From Oscillospiraceae bacterium (lineage in GTDB: Bacteria; Bacillota; Clostridia; Oscillospirales; Oscillospiraceae): a stretch of 63,815 nt of DNA. Below are positions 32,059 to 41,377 of the stretch, one piece after another; position 1 is the first letter of the stretch; every line of letters starts with the position of its first letter. The DNA is taken from positions 1-63,815 of the forward strand of contig CAJTFN010000022.1 in the NCBI GenBank assembly GCA_910575815.1. Direction: 5' to 3'. Position numbers and translations under genes: made by a program. The notes beneath the pieces were generated by a model, which saw only the letters and a program-made list of their open reading frames with translations, was not told where the DNA came from and searched no databases.

Positions 32059-32122
32059 AGTAAAAGGGGCTTTTTCCGGGTTCCGCCCCGCAGATTCGTG
32101 ACAACAGAGGAGGCGGTCCCCC

Positions 32123-32647
32123 ATGCCGGGCTTCATACAGGACAAGCTGGAAATCAAGTTTCTCATTCTCTACATCGCCGCCAGGGTGGAGGAACCCGTG
32201 CCCTTCGACACAATCCTGGACCTGACCCTCTGCGATGACGCCATCGACTATTTTGACTTCTCCGAGTGCCTGGCCGACCTGGTACGCACGGAGCACCTGA
32301 CCCTGGATTCCTCCGGGCTCTATACCCTCACGGACAAGGGCCGCCGGAACGGGGCCGCCTGTGAGTCCAGCCTCCCCTATTCCGTCCGCCAGCGCTGCAA
32401 CCGGAATCTGGCGGAGTGGAACCGGACCCTTCGCCGCCGCCGGCAGGTCCGGGCCACCACGGAAAAACGCCCCAATGGCACCTACACCGTCCGCCTCCAG
32501 CTGACTGATGACAAGGGGGGCGTCATGGACCTGCGGCTGATGGTGGTAGATCCAGCCCAGGCCAAGGCGGTGGCCAAGCGTTTCCAGGCGGCCCCGGAGA
32601 AGCTTTACGGACAGATCATTCAACTGCTCTTGTCCGAAACTCCATGA
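32123..32647 (+). CDS. DUF4364 family protein
   Basis: 174 residues with GGAGGCGG upstream. The sequence matches the DUF4364 pattern (KLEIKFLILYIAARVEEPVPF near 8-28, then DYFDFSECLADLV, LTDKGRRN), a winged-helix-like protein of Clostridia near cell-wall and replication genes. The C-terminus is basic. Its role is thought to be transcriptional regulation; DNA binding is inferred from the fold only. It is convergent with dnaE. Confidence 0.85.
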   Translation: MPGFIQDKLEIKFLILYIAARVEEPVPFDTILDLTLCDDAIDYFDFSECLADLVRTEHLTLDSSGLYTLTDKGRRNGAACESSLPYSVRQRCNRNLAEWNRTLRRRRQVRATTEKRPNGTYTVRLQLTDDKGGVMDLRLMVVDPAQAKAVAKRFQAAPEKLYGQIIQLLLSETP

Positions 32648-32653
32648 AAAAAT

Positions 32654-32686
32654 GCGGGTACGGAATGTCCGTACCCGCGCTTTTAT
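32654..32686. terminator. Bidirectional terminator between DUF4364 and dnaE
   Basis: GCGGGTACGGA (32654-32664) and TCCGTACCCGC (32668-32678) with loop ATG. T-runs are on both sides (GCTTTTATTT on plus, ATTTTTTC on minus), so it ends both convergent genes. Confidence 0.85.
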
Positions 32687-35600
32687 TTCACCACCACGTT
32701 TTCCTCCCCCAAGGCCTCCCGGGCCTCCTCCACCAGGGCCCTATGAAGCAGCGCCTGGGTGGCGTAGACCTTCCGGGTGTCCGCCATAACCATTTTCACC
32801 GGGGAGTTGCCGGGGAACATGGAAAATACCAGCTTCATGTGCCGCAGGGAAGGGTGGTCCAGGGAGGGAAACTTTAAATACAGCGTGTTCCCTTTCACCA
32901 GCTTCTCCCCACGAAGGGGAGCGGGAGACGGAATTTCCGCCTGCTCCAAAGGCTGGACGAAGTCGCACATCAGCTGGGGGGCCTTCTCGTCCCGGACGGA
33001 CAGTTTTCCCCGCACCGCTACCGCTTGATTCTCCCGGAGGTAGGAGCCGTAGAGGTCCAGGGTCTTGCTGAAGCACAGCATCTCTATGGACCCGGTTTCG
33101 TCCTCCACCACCACATAGGCCATGAGACTGTTGTTCTTGGTGGTCTTGGTCTTGCTGGAAGCCACCACCCCCGCCAGGGTCAAAATCTGCCCGTCGGCAT
33201 AGCGGCTGGGGCCGCTCTCCTGGGCAAAGTCCTCCAGCACCCTGCCGATGGAGGGCGCTCCCAGCCGCCGCACAATGTCCCGGTAGCCGTCCATGGGGTG
33301 GCCGGAGAGATAGAGGCCCGTGGTCTCCTTCTCCATGGTCATGCGCTCCTGGGGGGTGAACTCCGGAATATCGGGCAGATGGACCTCCTCCGTCTCCCGG
33401 GAGGACCGGGCGGGGCCGGCCAGGCTGAAAAAGTCCAGCTGGCCCTCCAGATTCTCCCGCTGGCGCTGGGCGGCGGCGTCCAGCACCCGCTCATAGACCC
33501 GGATCAGCTGGGACCGCCTGGCGCCGGTGGAATCGAAAGCCCCGGCCCGAATCAGGTTCTCCAGGGCCCGCTTGTTCATCTCCCCTCCGGCCATCCGGCG
33601 GCAGAAGTCGTGGAGGGAGGCAAAGGGCCCCTCTTCCTCCCGCTCCCGGATGACGGAGCGGATGAAGCCCCGGCCGATGTTTTTGATGGCCACCAGCCCG
33701 AAGCGGATCCCCCCCTCCTCCACGGTGAAACGGTCCAGAGAGCGGTTGATGTCCGGCGGCAGAAGGGCAATGCCGCACTCCCGGCACTCGTTGATGTAGC
33801 CCGCCACCTTATCGGAGTTGTCCAGCACGGAGGTCAGCAGGGCCGCCATGTACTCCCGGGTGTGGTGGCACTTGAAATAGGCCGTCTGGTAGGCCACCAC
33901 GGCGTAGCTCACCGCGTGGGCCTTGTTAAAGGCGTAGTTTGCGAAATCGTAAATCTCCTGGTAAATGGCCTCCGCCGTGGCCTGGGGGATGCCGTTGGCC
34001 ACACACCCGGCGATGTTCCGCCCCGGGTCCCCGTGAAGGAAGGCCTCCCGCTCTTTTTCGATGTCCTTGGCTTTCTTCTTGCTCATGGCCCGGCGGACCA
34101 TGTCCGCCTGCCCCAGGGAGTACCCCGCCAGGTCCTGGAAAATCTTGATAACCTGCTCCTGATAGACGATGCACCCGTAGGTGACGGACAGGATGTGCTC
34201 CAGGGAGGGATGACGGTAGCGGATGAGCTTGGGGTCGTGCTTGCAGGCAATGAACCGGGGGATGGAATCCATGGGTCCCGGACGATAGAGGGCGATGATG
34301 GCGGTGATGTCCTCGATGTTCTGGGGCTTCAGCCCCACACAGACCCCCGTCATCCCCGTGGACTCCATCTGGAACACGCCGGAGGTCTTCCCCGCCGACA
34401 GCATCTCATAGGTCTCCCGGTCCCCCTCCGGAATGTCCGCCAGGCGGAAGTCCGGCCGGTGCTCCTTCAAAAGCCGCACTGCGTCCTCCAGCACCGTCAG
34501 GTTCCGCAGGGCCAGAAAATCCATCTTCAAAAGCCCCAGCTCCTCCAAGGTCACCATGCCGTATTGGCAGACCACGGAGTCGTCGTTCTTCGCCAGGGGC
34601 ACATACTCGTAGACGGGCCGCTTTGTGATGACCACCCCGGCGGCGTGGGTGGAGGCGTTCCGGGGCATGCCCTCCAACATCCGGGCGGTATCAATGAGGC
34701 GTTTCACCCTCTCGTCGCCGTTGTAAAGGTCGCTGAGGGACTTCGTCAGCCGCAGTGCGTCCGACAGCGTAATGTGCGCCCCAGGGGGATTGGGAATCTG
34801 CTTGGCGATCTGGTCCACCTCGGCATAGGGCAGATTCATCACCCGCCCCACGTCCCGGACCACGCCCCGTGCGGCCATGGTGCCAAAGGTGACAATCTGC
34901 GCCACATGGTCTTCGCCGTACTTCCGGCGGACATACTCGATGACCTCCCCCCGGCGGGTGTCGCCGAAGTCCATGTCAATATCCGGCATGCTCACCCGTT
35001 CCGGATTCAAAAAGCGCTCAAAGTAAAGCCCATACTTGACCGGGTCGATGTCCGTGATGTAGAGGCAGTAGCTGACCAGGGACCCGGCGGCGCTGCCCCG
35101 GCCCGGCCCCACGGGAATGCCCACGCTCCGGGCGTAGCGGACAAAGTCGGAGACTATGAGAAAATAGTCCGTAAAGCCCATCTTCTCGATCATGTCCTCC
35201 TCATATTGAAGCTGCTCCCGGTGCGCCTCATCGTCCCCGTAGCGGGTCCGGTAGCCCTCGTCGCAGAGCTTTTTCAGATAGGAGAAGCTGTCGTACCCCG
35301 GAGGCAGCTGGAACTCCGGCAGATGGTACTTGCCAAAGGTGAAGTCCATCCGGCACATCTCCGCCACCTTCGCCGTGTTCTCCAAGGCGCCCTCGAATTC
35401 GGAGAACAGATCCGCCATCTCCGCCTCGCTGCGGAGATAGAAATTCCGGGGCTCGTAGCGCATCCGGTTCTCGTCCTCCAGAATCTTTCCCGTCTGGATG
35501 CACAGCAGCACGTCGTGGGCCTCGGCGTCCTCCTTCCGGAGGTAGTGGGCGTCGTTGGTACAGACCATGGGAAGCCCTGTCTCTTCGTGAATCCGGAGAA

Positions 35601-36171
35601 TCCCCTGGTTCACCACCGCCTGGTCCCGGATGCCGTGGTTCTGAATTTCCAAATAAAAATGGTCCGGCCCGAAGATCTCCGCCAGCTCCAGAGCGTAGCT
35701 CTTGGCGTTTTCATATTCCCCGTTCCGCAGACGCCGGGGGATCTCCCCCGCCAGGCACGCAGACAGGGCCACCAGTCCCCGGCTGTGCTTTCGCAAAAGC
35801 TCCAGATCAATGCGGGGCTTGATGTAAAAACCCTCGGTCCAGGCTATGGACACCAGATAGGAGAGGTTCCGGTAGCCCTCCTCATTCTCGCAGAGAAGGA
35901 CCAAATGGCGGCTCTCGGCGTCGAACTCGTGGACCTTGTCGGTGAGGCGGCGGCCCTCCGCCGTGACATAGACCTCGCAGCCGATGATGGGCTTGATTCC
36001 CTCCGCCTGACAGGCCCGGTAAAAGTCCACCGCTCCGTACATAACCCCGTGGTCCGTAATGGCGCAGGCAGTCTGCCCCAGCTCCTTCACGACTTTCGGC
36101 AGGTCCCGGATGCGGCACGCGCCGTCCAGAAGGCTGTATTCCGTGTGGACATGCAGATGGACGAAGGACAT
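32683..36171 (-). CDS. dnaE: DNA polymerase III alpha subunit
   Basis: 1162 residues, the usual size of DnaE1. The N-terminus is a PHP domain (FVHLHVHTEYSLLDGACRI, then AITDHGVMYGAVDF). The polymerase core includes GRGSAAGSLVSYCL, the catalytic SMPDIDMDFGDTRR (about 395-408) and, later, DFANYAFNKAHAVSYA. The C-terminus has a helix-hairpin-helix and an OB fold (LAGVVASSKTKTTKN). It follows AAAGGAGGAGG. DnaE1 is an essential replicative polymerase in Firmicutes. It is the first gene of a long minus-strand chromosomal block, but has its own downstream terminator shared with DUF4364. Confidence 0.96.
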   Translation of the reverse strand: MSFVHLHVHTEYSLLDGACRIRDLPKVVKELGQTACAITDHGVMYGAVDFYRACQAEGIKPIIGCEVYVTAEGRRLTDKVHEFDAESRHLVLLCENEEGYRNLSYLVSIAWTEGFYIKPRIDLELLRKHSRGLVALSACLAGEIPRRLRNGEYENAKSYALELAEIFGPDHFYLEIQNHGIRDQAVVNQGILRIHEETGLPMVCTNDAHYLRKEDAEAHDVLLCIQTGKILEDENRMRYEPRNFYLRSEAEMADLFSEFEGALENTAKVAEMCRMDFTFGKYHLPEFQLPPGYDSFSYLKKLCDEGYRTRYGDDEAHREQLQYEEDMIEKMGFTDYFLIVSDFVRYARSVGIPVGPGRGSAAGSLVSYCLYITDIDPVKYGLYFERFLNPERVSMPDIDMDFGDTRRGEVIEYVRRKYGEDHVAQIVTFGTMAARGVVRDVGRVMNLPYAEVDQIAKQIPNPPGAHITLSDALRLTKSLSDLYNGDERVKRLIDTARMLEGMPRNASTHAAGVVITKRPVYEYVPLAKNDDSVVCQYGMVTLEELGLLKMDFLALRNLTVLEDAVRLLKEHRPDFRLADIPEGDRETYEMLSAGKTSGVFQMESTGMTGVCVGLKPQNIEDITAIIALYRPGPMDSIPRFIACKHDPKLIRYRHPSLEHILSVTYGCIVYQEQVIKIFQDLAGYSLGQADMVRRAMSKKKAKDIEKEREAFLHGDPGRNIAGCVANGIPQATAEAIYQEIYDFANYAFNKAHAVSYAVVAYQTAYFKCHHTREYMAALLTSVLDNSDKVAGYINECRECGIALLPPDINRSLDRFTVEEGGIRFGLVAIKNIGRGFIRSVIREREEEGPFASLHDFCRRMAGGEMNKRALENLIRAGAFDSTGARRSQLIRVYERVLDAAAQRQRENLEGQLDFFSLAGPARSSRETEEVHLPDIPEFTPQERMTMEKETTGLYLSGHPMDGYRDIVRRLGAPSIGRVLEDFAQESGPSRYADGQILTLAGVVASSKTKTTKNNSLMAYVVVEDETGSIEMLCFSKTLDLYGSYLRENQAVAVRGKLSVRDEKAPQLMCDFVQPLEQAEIPSPAPLRGEKLVKGNTLYLKFPSLDHPSLRHMKLVFSMFPGNSPVKMVMADTRKVYATQALLHRALVEEAREALGEENVVVK

Positions 36172-36186
36172 GGCGCCTCCTCCTTT

Positions 36187-36624
36187 CTATCTTGGCTTCA
36201 CCCGGAGGGCCAGCAGGGCCTTGACGTCCTCCAGAACCTCCAACGAGGTCAAATCCAGCATCAGCCAGCGCCCCATTTTGGAGGACGCCGTGTTCCGGTA
36301 CCGCTCCCGGGTCTCCTCTGTACAGGTCAGCAGCACTCCCTCCGCCGCGGCCTCGTCCTTGGGGGCGACGGAAATCATTGCCGTCACATAGCCCGGGCGG
36401 AGATACACGGTGGTCAGGGCCTTGCTCCCCTTCTTAAATTTCACGTTCCACCCCGGCTCCAGCCCGCAGCGGCTGTACTCCCGCCGGGGCTCCGCGCCGT
36501 AGGCGTCCTTCAGGTACTGCCGGAGTTCCGGCCAGAGGGAATTGCCCGCGTAGCGGTCGAGTTCCTCCAGGGAGGGCGGCCGGTCCGGTGGAAAAAGCTG
36601 GGCCCAGGTCATAGTTTCGGACAT
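36187..36624 (-). CDS. DUF3788 family protein
   Basis: 145 residues with AAGGAGAC upstream. The pattern (MTWAQLFPPDRPPSLEELD, YAGNSLWPELRQYL, WNVKFKKGSKALTTVYLR, GYVTAMISVAPKDE) matches DUF3788, a small predicted cytosolic family of unknown function. It lies 16 bases upstream of dnaE and may be co-transcribed with it. Confidence 0.85.
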   Translation of the reverse strand: MSETMTWAQLFPPDRPPSLEELDRYAGNSLWPELRQYLKDAYGAEPRREYSRCGLEPGWNVKFKKGSKALTTVYLRPGYVTAMISVAPKDEAAAEGVLLTCTEETRERYRNTASSKMGRWLMLDLTSLEVLEDVKALLALRVKPR

Positions 36625-36666
36625 CGTTTTGTCTCCTTATTTTTAATCTTTTGTCAGTTCTTTTTC

Positions 36667-36872
36667 TCATGCGGGGCAGCGTTCCGGCAGGAGGAGGCAC
36701 ACAAACCGCCTCTGGAACCACGCCGCAGAGGAACACAGGGTAATCATCCTGGCGACCAACACTCCCGCCAGCACCGAAAAGCCAGAAAGAACGCCGCGGC
36801 GGTCTGGAAGAATTCCGTTTTTTTGGGCGTCCTGGCTCCTTTGTTGCCATCCAAACGGCTGCTTACATTCAT
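36667..36872 (-). pseudogene. Small membrane protein gene with frameshift
   Basis: From ATG 36872 (overlapping the stop of the upstream gene, ATGA) the frame reads MNVSSRLDGNKGARTPKKTE and ends early at 36744 after a hydrophobic start. The -1 frame continues with VLAGVLVARMITLCSS and a basic end to a stop at 36667. Restoring one T in the TTTT run near 36775 would give one protein of about 68 residues with one membrane span. This could be a genuine inactivating mutation or an assembly error. Confidence 0.5.
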
Positions 36873-37213
36873 TTCTCTGCCTTTTCCAACAGTTCCTCCC
36901 CACAGTGACGGCAGCACCGGGGCAGATGGAGCGCCGTCAGGGCGATACTCCGGTACAGCGGCTTGCCGCAGCGGGAACAGGTAAGGCCCATTGCCACCAT
37001 CATCATCCCCGTCATCGCCAGCACCGTCAAACCCGTGGCCTGGAGCACCCTGTCCGACTTCATCAGGCTCAGAAACACGCTCAACAGCAACAGCCCGTCC
37101 GCCGCCAGCCGAAAGCCCACATAGAGCCGATGGGCCCGGAAGCAGTTCCATTCGGGTTTCACGGGCTCCTTCCCGGGGGCCCGTCGTTTCTTATTCCGCT
37201 TCTTTTTGCCCAC
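36869..37213 (-). CDS. Small membrane protein with zinc ribbon, 114 aa
   Basis: 114 residues. A very basic N-terminus (MGKKKRNKKRRAPGKE) is followed by hydrophobic helices at about 40-52 and 60-78 and a C-terminal pair of Cys motifs (CSRCGKPL near 80-87, CCRHCGEELL near 98-107). This looks like a two-span membrane protein with a zinc ribbon. It is two bases from whiA and is coupled to the next gene by an ATGA overlap. Function unknown. Confidence 0.7.
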   Translation of the reverse strand: MGKKKRNKKRRAPGKEPVKPEWNCFRAHRLYVGFRLAADGLLLLSVFLSLMKSDRVLQATGLTVLAMTGMMMVAMGLTCSRCGKPLYRSIALTALHLPRCCRHCGEELLEKAEK

Positions 37214-37214
37214 G

Positions 37215-38123
37215 CTACTCCACTCCCTCCGCCAGCTCTACCAGTTTCCGGAGCCGGTGATTCAAACAGGACTTCGTCACCGGCGGGTCAAACATCTCCG
37301 CCAGCTCAGCAAGACTCAGTTCCGGGTACTTCAGCCGCAGTTCCGCCGTCTCCCGGAGCTTGTCCGACAGCTGCCGCCCCGCCCCCTGGAGTTTTCGGAT
37401 GGCCTCGCCCTGGCTCTGGGCGGCCTCCACCGCTTTGTCCAAATTGGCGCTGTCGCAGTTCAGCCGCCGGTTCACGCTATTGCGCAGATCCTTCTCCAGC
37501 TTGGCGGACATGATGCGCATAGCCGCCACCGGCGCACCGATGAGGGTGAGAAAGTCCTCAATCTGGTCGCTTTGCTTAAAATAGGTGACAGAGCTGCCGT
37601 TCCGGGTCACGCTTTTCGGGGGATAGCCGCTCTCCCGGAGCAGCGCCCCCAACTCCCGGCTGGCCTGGAGGTGGGAGCTGGCCAGCTCCAGGTGATAGCG
37701 CTTGGCGGGGTCCGTGACGCTGCCTCCGGCGAAAAAACACCCCCGGAGGAAAGCCGCCCGGCAGCAGTCCTCCTCCACCATGGCAAAATTGATGTGAAGG
37801 GCCAGGCTCTGCCGCGGGGCGTAGCCCAGAAGGTTGATGATATGGTCCAGCTTTTCCCGGGACCGCATCTGGAACACCAGCTTTCCCGCCGGCTCCTCCC
37901 CGGCGGGAAGCTCCGGCTGCCGGTCGAACCGGAGGTCAAAGGCCCGCTGAAACAGCCGGGGCAGCCGGGCGGCAAAATGGGGATTCTCCGTGATTACCCG
38001 GACCTCCGAGGCATTGAAGGTATGGCAGTAGAGCAGGATACCATAGGCCTCCGCCTGGGCGCAGCAGCGCCGCTGCACCGGCAGCCTGCAAAGTTCGTTT
38101 TTCGTCTCAAAAGAAAAGGACAT
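37215..38123 (-). CDS. whiA: WhiA DNA-binding protein
   Basis: 302 residues. It begins MSFSFETKNELCRLP, with a LAGLIDADG-like N-terminal domain (AAFLRGCFFAGGSVTDP) and a C-terminal helix-turn-helix (SLAELAEMFDPPVTKSCLNHRLRKLVELA). WhiA affects cell division and chromosome-related gene expression in Firmicutes and sporulation in Actinobacteria. The order yvcK-whiA after rapZ is the conserved Firmicute cluster. Confidence 0.95.
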   Translation of the reverse strand: MSFSFETKNELCRLPVQRRCCAQAEAYGILLYCHTFNASEVRVITENPHFAARLPRLFQRAFDLRFDRQPELPAGEEPAGKLVFQMRSREKLDHIINLLGYAPRQSLALHINFAMVEEDCCRAAFLRGCFFAGGSVTDPAKRYHLELASSHLQASRELGALLRESGYPPKSVTRNGSSVTYFKQSDQIEDFLTLIGAPVAAMRIMSAKLEKDLRNSVNRRLNCDSANLDKAVEAAQSQGEAIRKLQGAGRQLSDKLRETAELRLKYPELSLAELAEMFDPPVTKSCLNHRLRKLVELAEGVE

Positions 38124-38280
38124 GGCGCCTCCCTCCCAGAGTCTGCTTTAAAACCCGCAAACGGTCTCTCTTCCCGAAAGGGCTGGATTGCTGCGCCCAA
38201 TCGCCCTGCCCGGCGGAGGCCCTTCCCCCATCCGGCACTCCGCCGGTTTTCAAGCAGGCTCCGGGGCAATCGGTATTCCC

Positions 38281-39339
38281 TCAGCTCCGGTGTTCCATCC
38301 GGTAGGCTCCGCCCCGGGGACTGAACCGGGCTTCGGCGATGCGCACGCTCCGCCCGGCGTGGAGGGCGATGAGCTCCCGGGCCAGGTCGTCCGGCTGGTG
38401 GCGGACGTAGCCGTCCCGCACAATGGCGATGGGACGGCGGACCACTTCCACCCCCAATGTGGCGCAGCGCTCCGTGTCGCAGCGCAGCGGCTCTGCCCCC
38501 TCTCCGGCGTAGCGGGCGGCGGCGTCGGCGGGAATGGGCGAGGAGTTGGCCAGGCACAAGGAGAACAGCCCCGGTTCCGAGTGCTGGAAGATGGCGGCGA
38601 TGTGGTCCGCGGCGGTGTAGCCCTCCGTCTCCCCCTCCTGGGTCATGACGTTGCAAACATAGATCTTTAACGCGGAGGAGCGCCGGATGGCCTCCACGAT
38701 GCCGTCTACCAAGAGGTTTGGAATGATGCTGGTGTACAAACTCCCGGGGCCCAGGACGATCATGTCCGCCTGGGCGATGGCCGCCACCGCCTCGGGCAGG
38801 GCCTTGGGATGCTCCGGCAGCAGCCGCACCCGGGTGATGCGGCAGTCCTCCTTCTTCTTGCAATAGGAAATTCGGGATTCCCCGGTGACCGACGCGCCGT
38901 TTTCAAAGGCCGCCTCCAGCTGGACATCGGCGGTGGTCACCGGCAGCACCCGTCCTGTAATAGCCAATACCTCGCTCATACGGCGGACCGCCGAGTCAAA
39001 GCTGGGCGACACGCCGTTCAGCGCGGCCAGAAACAGGTTTCCAAAGCTCTGCCCCGCCAAGGTTCCCTCCTGAAAGCGGTAGTCCATCAGCTCTTTCATC
39101 AGCGGCTCCGTATTGGCCAGGGCCACCAGACAGTTCCGGATGTCCCCCGGCGGCGGCATGCCCAGGTCCTGGCGCAGCGCGCCGGAGCCGCCTCCGTCAT
39201 CCGCCACGGTGACGATGGCGGAGAGATTCTCCGTGTATTCCTTCAACCCCCGGAGCATGTTGGAAAGGCCGTGGCCGCCGCCAATGACGGCGATCCGGGG
39301 CCCCTGTTTCCGGGGCATGGCGTAAGGTTGACGTTCCAT
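38281..39339 (-). CDS. yvcK: YvcK/gluconeogenesis factor (UDP-GlcNAc-binding)
   Basis: 352 residues from ATG 39339, chosen because AAAGGAGCCC precedes it; the longer frame upstream lacks a site. Motifs are IAVIGGGHGLSNMLRGLK, VTVADDGGGSGALRQ, PPPGDIRNCLVALAN, and GPGSLYTSIIPNLLV. YvcK proteins bind UDP-GlcNAc and support growth and cell-wall synthesis on non-glycolytic carbon. It lies between rapZ and whiA, the usual order. Confidence 0.93.
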   Translation of the reverse strand: MERQPYAMPRKQGPRIAVIGGGHGLSNMLRGLKEYTENLSAIVTVADDGGGSGALRQDLGMPPPGDIRNCLVALANTEPLMKELMDYRFQEGTLAGQSFGNLFLAALNGVSPSFDSAVRRMSEVLAITGRVLPVTTADVQLEAAFENGASVTGESRISYCKKKEDCRITRVRLLPEHPKALPEAVAAIAQADMIVLGPGSLYTSIIPNLLVDGIVEAIRRSSALKIYVCNVMTQEGETEGYTAADHIAAIFQHSEPGLFSLCLANSSPIPADAAARYAGEGAEPLRCDTERCATLGVEVVRRPIAIVRDGYVRHQPDDLARELIALHAGRSVRIAEARFSPRGGAYRMEHRS

Positions 39340-39425
39340 AGGGCTCCTTTCCCTGCCTCCCATCCCCTCCCGCTGCCGCCGAAACGGCCCGGTATCCCGG
39401 GGACGGGCCTGCTGCCTCCGGTCCT

Positions 39426-40295
39426 TCAGGTGCTTATATCCCGCTCCATATCCCGGTGGTGCTCCGACACCGGGTAACCCTTCTCCCGGATGAACTCCGT
39501 CAGGGCGTGGGCGATGGCCACGGAGCGGTGGTGCCCCCCTGTGCAGCCCACGGCAATCACCAGGCCGGTCTTCCCCTCCTCCGCATAGAGAGGCAGGGTA
39601 AACGCCAAGAGATCCTCCACCCGGCGGAGGAAGTCGTGGGTCTGCTGGAAGCCAAACACATAGTCGGCCACCGGCTTGTCCAGACCCGTCCGGCTTCGCA
39701 GTTCCTCAATATAAAAGGGATTGGGCATGAAGCGCACGTCCAGCACCAAGTCCGCCTCCAGAGGAAGCCCGTACTTAAAGCCGAAGGAGGTGACGCTCAC
39801 CGCCATTCCCCCCTGCTCCCCCTCGTCGTTGAACAGGCGCAGCAGCTTTCCCCGGAGCCGGGCCGTGGAGAGCCCGGTGGTGTCAATGACAAAATCAGCC
39901 CTCTGCTTCACCGGCTCTAAGAGCGCCCGCTCCCGCTCCACCGCCGCCTCCAGGGAGTCCGTCTCCTTCTGGAGAGGATGGCGGCGGCGGGTCTCTTTAT
40001 AGCGCTTGATGAGGGTTTCCGGGGAGGCCTCCAAAAACAGCATCCGGCAGACACCCTCCATGGTCTTCAGCTGGTCCAGCACATGAAAGAGCTCCGTAAA
40101 GGACTCCGCCGTCCGCACATCGTACACCAGGGCCACCCGGGCGTAGCGCCCGCCGCCTCCGGCGCAGAACTCCGCGAATTTCAAAATCATCGCGGCGGGC
40201 ATATTGTCCACAATGTAAAACCCGCTGTCCTCCAGGAAGGAGGCCGCCTTGCTCTTCCCCCCTCCGGAGAGCCCGGAAATAATTAAAATCTCCAT
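39426..40295 (-). CDS. rapZ: RapZ-family nucleotide-binding protein
   Basis: 289 residues from ATG 40295 with GAGAGGGG upstream. P-loop GLSGGGKSKAAS at 7-18, then LVYDVRT and the C-terminal VAVGCTGGHHRSVAIA-like segment (IAVGCTGGHHRSVAIAHAL, here near 253-271). RapZ/YvcJ proteins hydrolyse nucleotides, bind small RNAs in Gram-negatives, and take part in cell-wall precursor control. The gene is directly upstream of yvcK in the minus-strand operon. Confidence 0.94.
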   Translation of the reverse strand: MEILIISGLSGGGKSKAASFLEDSGFYIVDNMPAAMILKFAEFCAGGGGRYARVALVYDVRTAESFTELFHVLDQLKTMEGVCRMLFLEASPETLIKRYKETRRRHPLQKETDSLEAAVERERALLEPVKQRADFVIDTTGLSTARLRGKLLRLFNDEGEQGGMAVSVTSFGFKYGLPLEADLVLDVRFMPNPFYIEELRSRTGLDKPVADYVFGFQQTHDFLRRVEDLLAFTLPLYAEEGKTGLVIAVGCTGGHHRSVAIAHALTEFIREKGYPVSEHHRDMERDIST

Positions 40296-40370
40296 ACGAT
40301 CCCCTCTCAATACCTCTCCCCGGCGGCGTTCTCTCCTGGCCGGCGGGTCCGCTTCCCCCTCCGGGGTTCC

Positions 40371-41288
40371 TCAGTCCACAAACCGGACTTCCGGCTCCAA
40401 ACGGACGCCGGTTTTCTCCCAGACAATCTCCTGAACCTGCCGGATCAGCTCCCGAATGTCGGCGCAGGTGGCCCCGCCCCGGTTGATGACGAAGCCTCCG
40501 TGCTTCTCGCTGACCTGGGCCCCTCCCACCGTCCGGCCTTTCAGGCCGCACTGGTCGATGAGGGTCCCGGCAAAATGGCCCTCCGGGCGCTTGAAGGTAC
40601 TCCCCGCGCTGGGCCACTCCAGAGGCTGGCTGGCCTTCCGCCGGGCCATAAGGTCCCCCATGGTCTCCCGGATGGCCTCCGGCTCTCCGGGAGACAAATG
40701 GAACTCCGCGTGGAGCACCACCGCCTCCGGCTCATCGGTGAGAAAGCTCCGGCGGTAGCCAAAGGCCATCTGCTCCCCGGTGAGGCGCTTCACCCCCTCC
40801 TCCGGGAACAGCGCCGAAACCCCGGTAATCACCTGTTTCAGCTCCCCGCCGTAGGCCCCGGCGTTCATGCACACGCCACCGCCCACGGTTCCGGGAATAC
40901 CATGGGCGAATTCCAGACCCGTCAAACCCTGTTTGCAGGCGAAGTCCGCCAGCCGGGCCAGGGAGACTCCGGCGTCCGCCACAAGGCTTCCCGGCTCCTC
41001 CCCCGGCTCCAGGCGGCTGAGGCCGCCGGTTCCGATGACCAGCCGGTCCACCCCCTCGTCGGGAGCCAGCAAGTTGGTGCCGTTGCCGATCACCAAAGGC
41101 CGGGCCCCGCAGTCCCGGGCCATGGACAGCAGCAGCACCAGCTGCTCCCCCCGGTCCGGAAAGGCCATCCGCCGGGCGGGGCCACCCACCCGAAAGGAGG
41201 TGTGCTTCGCCATGGGCTCCTCCCGGAGGCACCTCAAATCCGGCAGATAGTCCTTGATCTGTTTGTCAAGCCGCGCTGCCCAGTCCAT
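40371..41288 (-). CDS. murB: UDP-N-acetylenolpyruvoylglucosamine reductase
   Basis: 305 residues. FAD-binding sequence LVIGNGTNLLAPDEGVD, GTVGGGVCMNAGAYGGE, and the catalytic region FGYRRSFL plus SAGSTFKRPEG with GTLIDQCGLKG. The His/Ser near 225 (PSAGSTF) is the proton-donor region of type IIb MurB. MurB reduces UDP-GlcNAc-enolpyruvate to UDP-MurNAc with NADPH. It is upstream of rapZ in the same operon. Confidence 0.95.
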   Translation of the reverse strand: MDWAARLDKQIKDYLPDLRCLREEPMAKHTSFRVGGPARRMAFPDRGEQLVLLLSMARDCGARPLVIGNGTNLLAPDEGVDRLVIGTGGLSRLEPGEEPGSLVADAGVSLARLADFACKQGLTGLEFAHGIPGTVGGGVCMNAGAYGGELKQVITGVSALFPEEGVKRLTGEQMAFGYRRSFLTDEPEAVVLHAEFHLSPGEPEAIRETMGDLMARRKASQPLEWPSAGSTFKRPEGHFAGTLIDQCGLKGRTVGGAQVSEKHGGFVINRGGATCADIRELIRQVQEIVWEKTGVRLEPEVRFVD

Positions 41289-41377
41289 GAAAGGATCCCC
41301 CTCTTCTCAAAATATCCCCTCTCCCGGTGAGTGGAACGGCCCTCAGGCCACAAACGCAATCTCCGGGGTTCCCTGCC

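Noticed and set aside
33025..36984. 1319-codon plus-strand frame opposite dnaE
   Set aside because: It is the antisense of the dnaE coding strand in a high-GC gene; dnaE motifs are clear on the minus strand.
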